Source: Rhizobium sp. CIAT894 (GTDB lineage: Bacteria > Pseudomonadota > Alphaproteobacteria > Rhizobiales > Rhizobiaceae). From it: a DNA stretch of 64,000 nucleotides. A program made the translations under genes and the position numbers. Of this stretch, positions 1 through 7,960 are shown piece by piece. Numbering within the stretch: position 1 is the first letter of the stretch; each line of letters opens with the position of its first letter. Where the stretch lies: assembly GCF_000172795.2 (NCBI RefSeq), contig NZ_CP020947.1:1119001-1183000 (forward strand), written 5' to 3'. The notes beneath the pieces were generated by a model. It had not been told where the DNA came from and searched no databases. It worked only from the letters and a program-made list of their open reading frames with translations.

Positions 1-281
1 AGGCGCTGCTGGCGCTGGAGCTCGACACCTATGCGCGCGGCGTCGAAAGCTGCGTGCGCGTGGCCCTGCCGGATGCCCGCTTCGTGGCGCTGACCTCCTT
101 CGCCTATAATGTCGGCGTCAAGGCGGCCTGCGGCTCGAGTGCGGTCAGGCTCATCAATCAGGGCAGGACGGCCGAGGGCTGCGAGGCGCTGTTGAAGTGG
201 AACCGTGCGGCCGGCATCGTCTTTCCGGGCCTCACCCGGCGCCGGCAGAAAGAGCGGCAATTCTGCCTGGAGGGCATCTGA
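1..281 (+). CDS. Phage-type endolysin (lysozyme, GH24-like), 3' part only
   Basis: The reading frame is open from the window edge (frame of base 3) to a TGA at 279-281, so the N-terminus lies outside. The visible ~92 residues carry the C-terminal GH24/T4-lysozyme-type pattern: a SFAYNVG-like helix, then a CGSSAVRLIN segment, a LLKWNRA block and a final PGLTRRRQKE motif. The family cleaves peptidoglycan glycosidic bonds at the end of a phage cycle. The stop overlaps the next start by one base (TGATG), and the following genes are spanins, so this is a lysis cassette. The catalytic Glu would lie upstream and cannot be checked. Confidence 0.8.
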   Translation, partial: ALLALELDTYARGVESCVRVALPDARFVALTSFAYNVGVKAACGSSAVRLINQGRTAEGCEALLKWNRAAGIVFPGLTRRRQKERQFCLEGI

Positions 282-643
282 TGTTCTCCGTTCTCGACAC
301 GCTCAAGATGGGCGCCGGCATCGCCGCCGGGCTGGTGCTCTATCACCTCTATGCCGTTTCGATCGGCTATCCCTCGGCGGCCCGGCAGGCCCGCGCCGGC
401 TATATCATGCTGGCCGAGAAGGCTGCGGCCGAGGCGAGGGCGGCCGAGATGGAGCGCCAGCGCAATGCGGCCTCGCTCGCCACCGAAGAGAACCGCAAGC
501 GCCTTCTCGCCGCGGAGGCGGCTGAGCAGGCGGCCAGAGACACACTCGAAATCGAGATCCAATCCTATGAGCTTCAGCTTTCGGAAAAGAACCGCGCTTG
601 CGCTGTCACTGCTGCTGATCGCCAGTGGCTGCTTCGCCACTGA
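281..643 (+). CDS. Inner-membrane spanin, Rz-like
   Basis: 120-aa protein starting at the ATG that overlaps the endolysin stop. Residues ~8-25 form an N-terminal signal-anchor helix (GAGIAAGLVLYHLY region). They are followed by a long Ala/Glu/Arg-rich heptad-like stretch (residues ~40-105) expected to form a periplasmic coiled coil, the architecture of Rz i-spanins that join inner and outer membranes during lysis. No sequence-level family is claimed; the call rests on topology, position after the endolysin, and a lipoprotein gene (567-875) nested in another frame of its 3' end. Confidence 0.7.
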   Translation: MFSVLDTLKMGAGIAAGLVLYHLYAVSIGYPSAARQARAGYIMLAEKAAAEARAAEMERQRNAASLATEENRKRLLAAEAAEQAARDTLEIEIQSYELQLSEKNRACAVTAADRQWLLRH

Positions 644-875
644 GCGGCTGAACAGGGCCTCAGCGATGAAGGGGCAAACGGCAGCCGGCATCACGCTGCC
701 GCCCTTGCCCGACGATCTGCGCCGGCAGGAAGCGCATGCGCCCGTGCTCGAAGGCGAGCCCGTCATCGCGGTTCTCGCCCGCGAGCGCCAGGCGCTCGAC
801 CGCGCCAATGCCCGCCAGGGGCGCAGCGTGCAATTTTATGACGACCTCACCAGCAGATATGGAGCGCGCCGATGA
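567..875 (+). CDS. Outer-membrane lipoprotein spanin, Rz1-like (overlaps Rz)
   Basis: 102-aa protein whose ATG at 567 lies inside the i-spanin gene in a different frame, so the first ~25 codons are read twice. The N-terminus is basic (FRKR), followed by a hydrophobic stretch and a lipobox (LIASG then Cys at residue ~21), so it should be a lipidated outer-membrane protein. The mature part is short and proline-containing (LPPLPDDL), as in Rz1 o-spanins. Its stop overlaps the next start as ATGA, suggesting coupled translation. Function (outer-membrane fusion with the Rz partner at lysis) is inferred from architecture and synteny. Confidence 0.72.
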   Translation: MSFSFRKRTALALSLLLIASGCFATERLNRASAMKGQTAAGITLPPLPDDLRRQEAHAPVLEGEPVIAVLARERQALDRANARQGRSVQFYDDLTSRYGARR

Positions 876-2467
876 CGCTTGCACTCGGTATGGGACTCGG
901 TCCTTCATTCGCGAACGCTATGGCCGATGGCCATCCGGATTGGGTGCCGGACCCGAACCGCTATATGCCCTTCTCGATGGGATGGCGCTGGCCGGCCGGC
1001 TTCGTGATGGCGGCCGGCACCGGGCTCGGCGCGGTCGGCGGAATTCTCGCCATGGCGAATGGTCCGTGGGACATCACGTCGCCGAGGTTCCACTTTTCAG
1101 GTTGGGCATGCACGGAGGGCAGCAACGCTCCGCAGGAGATTGTCTATCCGACGGCGGCGTTCGATATCGGCTGCGACATCTCGACCGACCGCATCAACTG
1201 GGTTCCCTTCGACTTCGCCGGCAGCGCAAGCTTCAATATGCCCGCGCAGAACCAGGGAACATGGGCTACGGCGAATATCACGCTTCCGAAGGACTCGATC
1301 TTTTATCTGCGTCCGAAGCTGCTGATCGCCGAAGGGCAGTCCTATATCGGCAACTACCGCATCCAGAAACATCGCAATGAGAAGATGTGGGGAGCGGCGG
1401 ACTGGACAGCCCTGCAGGCTTTGATGGATGGGGACGCACCGAACACCGCCGCGCTCGACCAGTTCTACAATACGGTCGGCAACGCCAGCAACAGCCAGCT
1501 CCTGCTCTACGGCCCCGATCTGATGGTGGGGCTCGGTTGGGATGGCCGGCCGATCCCGATCATTCTCAATGACAGCCTTGTGGAGCGCCAGGAAATATCC
1601 GCTTCAGCGGACGCTCGCAGGAACCTCGGCCTATGGCGTCGATGGCTGGATGAGCCCGATCCGAAGCAGGGCAGGCTCGTTGGCCTGATCATGGGCGTGC
1701 CCGGGTCAAAGGCCGCGAACGAGCTGGCGGGCTCCGGCGCCACGATCGCGACAAGGCGATGGGCAATCATCGACGAGGTGAAAACGCTCAATGGCGGCAA
1801 GAACTGCTGGACCGGGATCGCTGCCATTGAGGATGGGTCGAACGACAACAGCGCGACCCTGTCGACCTGGCAGAACGCTATCTACTCCTTGACCTCCACG
1901 CGATTTCTCGGCCGCTATCCCGGCGCCAGGATGCTCGCAGTTCCGATCCCGGGGCGCACCAGCGTTGGCACGAGTCTCAACTTCCAGACCGTCGCAGGGC
2001 AGACGATCGGTTCGCCATGGAGCACGAACCTCGACACCGTCAACGATGCGTTGCGCGCGGGCGGCGGCGGCCGTTTCGCCGACTACATCGACGCGTATGC
2101 GTTCACGATGGATCCCGCGAACCATGGAAAGTTCAAGGGTGCCGAAAGCTTTCCGATCGGGAATGTCTCCGGCGCGACGACGAGCTCCGCCGCGGTCAAG
2201 GTTACTCAGCCGATCCTTCCCGGCGCACGGGTCAATTTCGAGACAGTGCCAGGCACCACCTACACCACGCAGATCGTGCTCACCTGTGCTCCGGACGGAG
2301 GCGGCCTCTATGACGTCGTCCTGCAAGGCAACATGACCCTGCCCGACGGCGCCGCGGTTTTTGGACGGGTGACAGAGGACGGCACGCATCTTGCCCTTTA
2401 CGGCATCATGGATTCTTTCGTGCGCTGGCCGCAGGCCCATAAATCAAAATTTTATCCCGTAGTTTAG
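872..2467 (+). CDS. Unknown 531-aa protein, translationally coupled to the spanin
   Basis: Starts at ATG 872 inside the ATGA overlap with the o-spanin stop, so it is probably co-translated with the lysis cassette. I do not recognise the family. The N-terminus (residues ~1-65) is Gly/Ala-rich with hydrophobic stretches (AGFVMAAGTGLGAVGGIL). The rest looks soluble and beta-rich, with a Thr/Ser/Gly-rich C-terminal region. Codon usage matches neighbouring genes. A virion, tail or secreted phage-encoded protein is possible from context only; no catalytic motif stood out. Confidence 0.75.
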   Translation: MTLALGMGLGPSFANAMADGHPDWVPDPNRYMPFSMGWRWPAGFVMAAGTGLGAVGGILAMANGPWDITSPRFHFSGWACTEGSNAPQEIVYPTAAFDIGCDISTDRINWVPFDFAGSASFNMPAQNQGTWATANITLPKDSIFYLRPKLLIAEGQSYIGNYRIQKHRNEKMWGAADWTALQALMDGDAPNTAALDQFYNTVGNASNSQLLLYGPDLMVGLGWDGRPIPIILNDSLVERQEISASADARRNLGLWRRWLDEPDPKQGRLVGLIMGVPGSKAANELAGSGATIATRRWAIIDEVKTLNGGKNCWTGIAAIEDGSNDNSATLSTWQNAIYSLTSTRFLGRYPGARMLAVPIPGRTSVGTSLNFQTVAGQTIGSPWSTNLDTVNDALRAGGGGRFADYIDAYAFTMDPANHGKFKGAESFPIGNVSGATTSSAAVKVTQPILPGARVNFETVPGTTYTTQIVLTCAPDGGGLYDVVLQGNMTLPDGAAVFGRVTEDGTHLALYGIMDSFVRWPQAHKSKFYPVV

Positions 2468-2477
2468 AGGCACCAGC

Positions 2478-2825
2478 ATGAACACATCCGACTTCGACCC
2501 GCGCCTGCACCAGCAGATGGGGGAGCTCCTTGCCGAGGTCCGCAATCTCCGGGATGCCTTTCGGCAGTCGGAGATAAAATCGGATAACAGCCGGTCGCAG
2601 ATGCATGGCCGGCTTGATTTGCTCGTCGACCGGGTCGCCAAGGTCGAAGGCACCGTCTCCGCCGTGCAGGAGGATATTTCGGAAATGCGACCGGTGACCG
2701 ACGACGTGCGCAGGTGGAAATTGATGGGGCTTGGCGCTCTGGGGATCGTCGGGGTCGGGGGCACGGCCCTCGGTGTCAGCCTCGCCGGCGTGTTCGACCA
2801 AGTGATGAAGTACCTGCACCGGTGA
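2478..2825 (+). CDS. DUF1515-like small membrane protein
   Basis: 115 aa. Residues ~1-70 are charged and heptad-like (coiled coil). They are followed by a PVTDDVRRWK block and one C-terminal hydrophobic helix (LGALGIVGVGGTALGVSLAG). This layout and the PVTDDV motif recall DUF1515, a short family reported mainly from rhizobia and their phages. It lies 10 bp after the 531-aa gene and next to the lysis genes, so a holin-like or accessory lysis role is possible but unproven. The start has a GAGG-type ribosome site just upstream. Confidence 0.7.
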   Translation: MNTSDFDPRLHQQMGELLAEVRNLRDAFRQSEIKSDNSRSQMHGRLDLLVDRVAKVEGTVSAVQEDISEMRPVTDDVRRWKLMGLGALGIVGVGGTALGVSLAGVFDQVMKYLHR

Positions 2826-2914
2826 AGGCAGAGAGGCAAACAACCCTCAAATTTTAGAGGTCGCTAACGAACAAACGGCCGCCCTGCTGGTTCTCCTTTC
2901 AGGAGGAAACAGTC

Positions 2915-3100
2915 ATGAAGAGCATGAACGATCGCCAAGTTCGCATTCCCGGTCCGCGGGAGCATGATGTTGCGGAGCATTGCCGCAAGTTCGGGATCGG
3001 TCCGGCGGAGGAGAAGAAGCTGAAGAAGCTTCTCGGGTCCCGGGCGCCGCTCCATGAGATCAGGGCGAACGCTCCGCCGCGTCAGCCGCGGTGGCGTTAG
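2915..3100 (+). CDS. Small hypothetical protein, 61 aa
   Basis: ATG preceded by a strong AGGAGGAAA ribosome site, which supports a real gene. The protein is basic and hydrophilic. Its central part (EHDVAEHCRKFGI..EEKKLKKLLGS) loosely resembles the DUF3606 type of short rhizobial protein, but the match is too weak to assign. It lies 90 bp after the DUF1515-like gene and upstream of a strong terminator at 3242, so it is probably the last gene of the phage-type transcription unit. Confidence 0.55.
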   Translation: MKSMNDRQVRIPGPREHDVAEHCRKFGIGPAEEKKLKKLLGSRAPLHEIRANAPPRQPRWR

Positions 3101-3241
3101 CCGCTGACCATTCACGCCGCGTTACGGCGATGATTCAAAGATTGAGCGGAGGGAGCAAGGCCGCGAAGGCGAGGGACGGAAATGCCGTTGCCGGGCTTGC
3201 GAGGTAATCGATGTTTCTGCTGATACCGCTGCGACTAGCAT

Positions 3242-3267
3242 AAAACCCCGCTCCGGCGGGGTTTTTT
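3242..3267 (+). terminator. Rho-independent terminator
   Basis: Ten-base stem AAAACCCCGC / GCGGGGTTTT with a TCCG loop followed by further T residues. It sits about 140 bp past the last small gene of the phage-type block and could work on both strands. Confidence 0.8.
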
Positions 3268-3566
3268 CGGCGGCGGGTGGCGCTCTGAATTTTTGCGGGT
3301 GTCGGGGCATACCAGTCTAACGATTGGAATATAACGGGAACAATTGGCGCTTGTTCCCCCGGCAGATGGGCCTGGGCGCCGGCTCATTTTCAGCCCCGCA
3401 TCCTTGGGAACTTCCGACAAACATCGGCGTTGTGGCCGACGGACCGTGCAGCAGGCCTCGTCTCCTGTGCCGTTGCTGCTACCCCTGCAGTTGCTGTGCG
3501 GTCCACTGTCCACCTGTGCCGAGGGAAGCGTTTTGCCTGGCCGGCAATGGCCGGGAAAGCCCATGA

Positions 3567-3612
3567 GAGCGGGATGATTTTAAGCCGGACCCGGCCTAAA
3601 ATCATCCCGCTC
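3567..3612. repeat. Palindromic intergenic repeat in a gene-free stretch
   Basis: A 46-base near-perfect hairpin: the arm GAGCGGGATGATTTTA is repeated in inverse orientation around a GCCGG-rich centre. Such GC-rich palindromes are common between rhizobial genes. The wider gene-free stretch 3101-3672 also holds the terminator at 3242; in the rest (3270-3565) I see no convincing coding frame, tRNA or attachment site, although this is where a prophage edge might lie. Confidence 0.6.
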
Positions 3613-3672
3613 GGTGGAAGCGTTGGAGCATGATCTCGTCCGAACGCCGCGCACATATTTCGGGCATCGGCT

Positions 3673-3870
3673 CTAACGCCCCTGCCGCGACAGCATGAGA
3701 ATGTAGTCGTCGGCGATATCGGCAACCATCATGGCGGCTTCCGCCGGCTGATATCCCTTGCAGACCGCGTCGCTGACGATTTTCAGGACGGCCGATTCAA
3801 GCTCTTCCCGGTAGTCGGCCAGGCTTTCGGCTTGCGGGCATTTTGCACGAAATTCCAACACGTTGTTCAC
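3673..3870 (-). CDS. Small hypothetical protein, 65 aa, GTG start
   Basis: Read on the minus strand from a GTG at 3870 with a GGAGGG ribosome site 7-8 bases upstream; the only nearby ATG runs at once into a stop, so GTG is the start. The protein is acidic and helical (ESLADYREELESAVLKIVSDAV, then AAMMVADIADDY) with no membrane segment or known motif. It stands alone between intergenic repeats. Similar short helical proteins are common in rhizobial genomes; function unknown. Confidence 0.55.
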   Translation of the reverse strand: MNNVLEFRAKCPQAESLADYREELESAVLKIVSDAVCKGYQPAEAAMMVADIADDYILMLSRQGR

Positions 3871-4161
3871 GGCATACCCTCCATTTGATCTTGCTCGATC
3901 CCGATGCCTGGAAGCCGGCCTCTCCGCCCGGAGGCGGGTCAGGGGTTCCGGCGAGCTGCTTCAGGAACCAGAAATGTTGCCCTGATGATAGGATGGCACA
4001 GGGACCGGCGTATTCAAGCGCATGCTGATATTAAGGTAAGCCAGTAGGGTTAATTCCTCCGCCGATGTTGCATCGTGGCATCGCAAGCCGATGCAGGGGC
4101 TGGCAGCGGCCAAAGCGCGGCGCATCGAACGTGATCCATGCGACGCGCTTCGGCTCTTGTT

Positions 4162-4302
4162 TCAGGCGCTGATGCGGCGGCCGGCCTTGTCTGCTTCTTT
4201 GCGATCGGCGCCATATTTTTCGACGATCTCCTTGGCATCCTCGACCTTGGACGATGTGATGTAAAGGATGGCCGCCCTGCGAATAGGGAGCCGGTGCGGC
4301 AA
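4162..4302 (-). CDS. Possible small gene or gene remnant, ~46 aa, TTG start
   Basis: A short minus-strand frame with codon use typical of the neighbourhood (mostly G/C third positions) encoding ITSSKVEDAKEIVEKYGADR and a basic tail, ending in TGA at 4162. The best start available is TTG at 4302, without a clear ribosome site; the frame remains open some way further upstream. It could be a short protein or the 3' remnant of a longer gene. The rest of 3871-4344 shows nothing I can name. Confidence 0.3.
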   Translation of the reverse strand: MPHRLPIRRAAILYITSSKVEDAKEIVEKYGADRKEADKAGRRISA

Positions 4303-4344
4303 GTCCGAAGGCTGCAGCTTAAACCACAGGTTTCTCGATCCGGG

Positions 4345-4656
4345 TCAAGCCAGGTGATCCGGCGGGGAGACCAGGCGCAGATGGGTTCGGGTCTTGCCGG
4401 GCGGATGGCGGGGCGGGCGAAGCTCGGGGAAGACAATGCTTTCGCATAGCATCGCTTCGATCAGCTTCAGGCGGTCGAGTTTGCGTCGTTGAGTGTCGTA
4501 GAGCCTGTCCAGCAGCGCGTAGGCCGGTCCGGCAGGGCTGCCTTTGAGCTCCAGTGTCCTGATCATCATTTCCTGATCGGCAATGCGGTGCGCGGCCTTC
4601 ACGATGTGGCAACGGACAAGCTTCAGGTCTTTCCGGCGGTATCGTGTGGAAACCAT
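4345..4656 (-). CDS. Small conserved-looking rhizobial protein, 103 aa
   Basis: ATG at 4656 with a GGGGAG ribosome site. The protein is basic and alpha-helical. The segment HIVKAAHRIADQEMMIRTLE...LLDRLYDTQRRKLDRLKLIEAML resembles small rhizobial proteins built of a repeated xHIxxAxRxIxxQ helix pair, which have no assigned function. No signal peptide or membrane segment. It lies upstream of and parallel to no obvious operon partner; the degP terminator separates it from the protease gene. Confidence 0.55.
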   Translation of the reverse strand: MVSTRYRRKDLKLVRCHIVKAAHRIADQEMMIRTLELKGSPAGPAYALLDRLYDTQRRKLDRLKLIEAMLCESIVFPELRPPRHPPGKTRTHLRLVSPPDHLA

Positions 4657-4764
4657 AGGCTTTGCTCCCCTGTCGCTTCGCTGCTGAACTCTCCTGCCTG
4701 TAAAATGGGTCCCGCCACGGGGTTATCAATGGCGGCCGGCGATGACATGCGCTCGGGTGCAAAA

Positions 4765-4795
4765 GGGAAAAGCCCGCTTCAAGCAGGCTTTTCCC
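4765..4795 (-). terminator. Terminator of the degP-like gene
   Basis: Hairpin GGGAAAAGCC..GGCTTTTCCC followed on the minus strand by TTTT, 28 bp past the protease stop codon at 4823. Confidence 0.7.
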
Positions 4796-4822
4796 AGTAC
4801 GGCGAGTTCGGGCGATGGTTGG

Positions 4823-6328
4823 TCAGGCCGCGGCAAACGGCACGGCGACGAAAGTTTTATTTCCGTCGCGTTCGACGAGCAGCAGCACCGATTTGCGCCC
4901 GGATTTGCCGGCCTCGGCGATCGCCGCCTTGGCGTCGCGGGTGTTGTGAACCGGCCGGTCGTTGACCGAGACGATCACATCGCCCGGCTGGATGCCGGCG
5001 GCAGCGGCCGACTTGTCGGGATTGACGCTGGCGACCACCGCGCCGCTGACGGCGCGCGGCAGGTTGAGCTGCTGGCGCATGTCGGGCGTCAGATCGGCAA
5101 GGCCGATGCCGAGGCTCGGCTGGCCGCTGCTCTCGCCCTTGCTGTCCGGGATTTCGGCGGCGGCCTGTTTCTGGCCGTCCTCATTGCCGCCGACGATGAC
5201 GTTGAGGTCGATCGTCTTGCCGTCGCGCCAGACGCTGAGCGATTTCTTCGCACCCGGCGAAAGATCGGCCACCAGCCGCGACAGGTCCTTCGGCGTCTTG
5301 ACGGTCTCGCCGCCGACCGATGTGACGATATCGCCCGGTTTCACGCCGGCATGGGCGGCCGGCGTATCGGCGGTGACGGCGGCAACCAGCGCACCGCCCG
5401 GTTTATCGAGGCCGACGGCATCGGCGACATCCTTGGTCACCGGCTGGATCTGCACGCCGAGATAGCCGTGATCGATCGTACCGTCCTTCTGCAGCTTGGC
5501 GACGATCTTCCTGGCCTCGTCGGAGGGAATGGCGAAACCGACGCCGACGCTGCCGCCGTTCGGCGAATAGATCGCGGTGTTGATGCCGACGACATTGCCG
5601 CTGCGGTCGACGAGCGGCCCGCCCGAATTGCCGTGGTTGATCGGCGCGTCGATCTGGATGAAATCGTCATAGGGCCCGCTGTGCAGGTCGCGGCCGCGCG
5701 CCGAGACGATGCCCGCCGTCACCGTGGTGCCGATGCCGAAGGGGTTGCCGATCGCCAGGATCTGGTCGCCGAGCTTCAGCTTGTCGGAATCGCCCCAGGC
5801 GATGGTCTGCAGCGGTTTGCCCGCCTCTATCTTGACGACGGCGACATCGGATTTCGGATCGGTGCCGATCAGCTTGGCCGGCAGTTCGGTGCCGTCGTCG
5901 AGCGTCACCTTGATGTCGACGGCATTGTCGATGACGTGATTGTTGGTGACGACAACCCCGTCCGGGCTGATGATGAAGCCTGAGCCGAGCGCCATTGCCT
6001 GCTGCGAAGGCCGGTTTTTCGGTGCCTGGTGCGGCAGCGGGATGCCCTGATCTTCGAAGAACTGGCGGAACTGCTCGTCCATCGGCGAATCCTGCTCCCC
6101 GGCGCTGACATCGGTCGCCTTCACAGTCGTGGTGATGGTGACGACGGCAGGCTTGTCGGCGTCGACGATCGACGCGAAGGAGCCGCTTGCTGCAAGAACC
6201 CCGCCGGTATCGGCCGTCGCGGCAACGGCATTCGATGTGTTGATGGTGAACGGCAGGCATGCCGCGCCGGCAAGGATGGCGGCACCGACCAGGGCTGCGG
6301 CGCGGTGTTTGCGGAGGATCTGTGACAT
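4823..6328 (-). CDS. degP: Periplasmic serine protease, Do/DegP (HtrA) family
   Basis: 501 aa from ATG 6328 (AAGGACC ribosome site); a longer frame to 6436 is rejected because the signal peptide begins at this ATG. N-terminal signal with hydrophobic residues ~10-25. The trypsin-like domain shows the HtrA triad: His131 (TNNHVID), Asp161 (KSDVAVVK) and Ser235 (HGNSGGP). Two PDZ domains follow at ~290-385 and ~410-495 (YLGVQIQPV, SLGIGLADL). The family degrades or refolds damaged envelope proteins. Several HtrA paralogues are usual in rhizobia, so the symbol marks the family, not a proven orthologue. The gene stands alone. Confidence 0.92.
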   Translation of the reverse strand: MSQILRKHRAAALVGAAILAGAACLPFTINTSNAVAATADTGGVLAASGSFASIVDADKPAVVTITTTVKATDVSAGEQDSPMDEQFRQFFEDQGIPLPHQAPKNRPSQQAMALGSGFIISPDGVVVTNNHVIDNAVDIKVTLDDGTELPAKLIGTDPKSDVAVVKIEAGKPLQTIAWGDSDKLKLGDQILAIGNPFGIGTTVTAGIVSARGRDLHSGPYDDFIQIDAPINHGNSGGPLVDRSGNVVGINTAIYSPNGGSVGVGFAIPSDEARKIVAKLQKDGTIDHGYLGVQIQPVTKDVADAVGLDKPGGALVAAVTADTPAAHAGVKPGDIVTSVGGETVKTPKDLSRLVADLSPGAKKSLSVWRDGKTIDLNVIVGGNEDGQKQAAAEIPDSKGESSGQPSLGIGLADLTPDMRQQLNLPRAVSGAVVASVNPDKSAAAAGIQPGDVIVSVNDRPVHNTRDAKAAIAEAGKSGRKSVLLLVERDGNKTFVAVPFAAA

Positions 6329-6880
6329 GGTGGTGGTCCTTGGATGGGCGCCCCCTTGCGAGAGCGTCGGCTTTGGATGGCGTCGGGCTTCCCCTGGACC
6401 TGGCGTCGGATGGCGTTTGGCGCCAATGGCTCTCATCGCAGCGCAGTCGTTGGGGGGCGACCGGGCGAAAAGAAGAATTCGCGCTGGTGATTCATATGAT
6501 CGCGGCCGGCGGATTTACAAATTAAATATTGATCATGTTTATATTGCCGATCTGTAAGACATGACTGGAAGTTAATCTTTGGGCCGACGGCTTTTTGAAT
6601 CGGCGGCCACGCTCCGGAAATTCCAGGCCGGCTTTGCTCCGCCTTGCGCCCTCCGCGGCGGTCTCATTTGAAAATAAAGGGACTTATTCCCGAAGTCGGT
6701 GATCCGGCCGCCCGGCACGCCCGTATTTCCGCCAGACGATCCGGCGGCCCTTCCTGACGGGTTACCCTCGGATTCTGTTGCTAATTTAAAACGTTAGTAG
6801 ACTCTAAATTATTTCTTCTTCAGAAAGTAAAGGCCGCGAATCGAGGGTTGGTGAGTCTCGCGGGCAGCATTTGAGGGGCA
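6329..6880. other. Intergenic region upstream of degP-like and LacI-type genes
   Basis: About 550 bp between divergent genes. It must hold both promoters. An A/T-rich segment near 6520-6560 and another near 6780-6830 stand out from the GC-rich background and are the likeliest promoter areas. I found no clear LacI-type operator palindrome, no coding frame with a ribosome site, and no RNA gene. Confidence 0.4.
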
Positions 6881-7918
6881 ATGAACAAGTCAGTGGGGCC
6901 GGGGCGCACAGCCAGGCGCGGTGCGCAGGTGAAATTGAGCGATGTGGCGAAGAAGGTGGGCGTCAGCCCCATCACCATTTCGCGCGCGCTTCGCAATCCC
7001 GGGATCGTCTCGGAAGATCTGCGCGAGGTGATCCTGCGCGTGGTCGACGAGATGGGCTATATGCCCAACCTCGCCGCCCGGGCGCTGGCCGGCCGCCACA
7101 ACGGCGTCATCGGCGTCATCACGCCCGCCTTGCATCAATCCGGCTTCACCAATCTGATGGTCGGGATCGAGGATCGCTTTCGCGACACCGAATTCACCGT
7201 GCAATATTCCAACACGCTGCGTCACACGGAGGGGGAGGCGGGCCTGCTCAAATCCTTCCTGACGCAGAAGCCGGCCGGCGTCATCATCGCCGGCGCCGAA
7301 TCCTATTGCGATCTTCTGCCGCTGATCGAAAGTGCTGCCTGTCCCATCGCCCATATCGCCGATCTCAGCCAGGAGCCGCAAACGCTGGTCGTCGGCCTCG
7401 ATCATTATTCGGCAGGCACCGGGCCCACCCGTTTCCTGTTGTCGAGAGGCTATAGGAGGATCGCTTTCATGGGCCGCGGCGCCGATGTCCGCTCGCGCCG
7501 CCGTATCGAAGGTTACGAGGCTGTGATGCGGGAAGCCGGGTGTTTCGATCCCGATCTCATCATCGGCGGGGATGCGGCCAGCCGCACCGGCCTCGGCCGG
7601 GACCTGTTTGCCCAGCTGTTGCAGCGCGTGCCCGATGTCGATGCCGTCTTTGCCCAGAGCGACGAAATGGCGCTCGGCGTCCTCATCGAATGCAAGGAGC
7701 GCGGTATCCGCGTGCCGGAGGATCTCGGCATCTGCGGCTTCAACGATCTGGAATTCTCGGCCTTTACCGAGCCGTCGCTGACGACGGTGCACATCCCGCG
7801 CTACGAGATCGGCTGCCGCGTCGCCGACATGCTGCTGCGCGCCGTCCGCGACGAACCGCCTGATGAGGACAAGGCCGACCTGGGCTTTACCATTATTCCG
7901 CGGGGCTCGACGCGATAA
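6881..7918 (+). CDS. LacI-family transcriptional regulator
   Basis: 345 aa, ATG preceded by GAGGGG. Residues ~17-70 are a LacI DNA-binding head: LSDVAKKVGVSPITISRAL, then the hinge helix LAARALAG. The rest is a periplasmic-binding-protein-like sensor domain (GVIGVITP, FNDLEFSAFTEPSLTTV near the C-terminus). The pattern is closest to GntR-like gluconate repressors of the LacI family, but the effector cannot be read from sequence. No sugar transport or catabolic gene is adjacent, so the target is unknown or distant. Confidence 0.88.
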   Translation: MNKSVGPGRTARRGAQVKLSDVAKKVGVSPITISRALRNPGIVSEDLREVILRVVDEMGYMPNLAARALAGRHNGVIGVITPALHQSGFTNLMVGIEDRFRDTEFTVQYSNTLRHTEGEAGLLKSFLTQKPAGVIIAGAESYCDLLPLIESAACPIAHIADLSQEPQTLVVGLDHYSAGTGPTRFLLSRGYRRIAFMGRGADVRSRRRIEGYEAVMREAGCFDPDLIIGGDAASRTGLGRDLFAQLLQRVPDVDAVFAQSDEMALGVLIECKERGIRVPEDLGICGFNDLEFSAFTEPSLTTVHIPRYEIGCRVADMLLRAVRDEPPDEDKADLGFTIIPRGSTR

Positions 7919-7960
7919 TCTACCGTCGAAAGCTGCCGCGCGGATCGGAAGCGCTGGCGA

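Noticed and set aside
3101..3672. Possible prophage attachment site
   Set aside because: No tRNA gene and no direct repeat could be identified in this stretch; the other end of the segment is outside the window.
4742..5983. 413-aa plus-strand frame opposite the DegP-like gene
   Set aside because: Antisense to the catalytic and PDZ domains of a recognised protease; no ribosome site.
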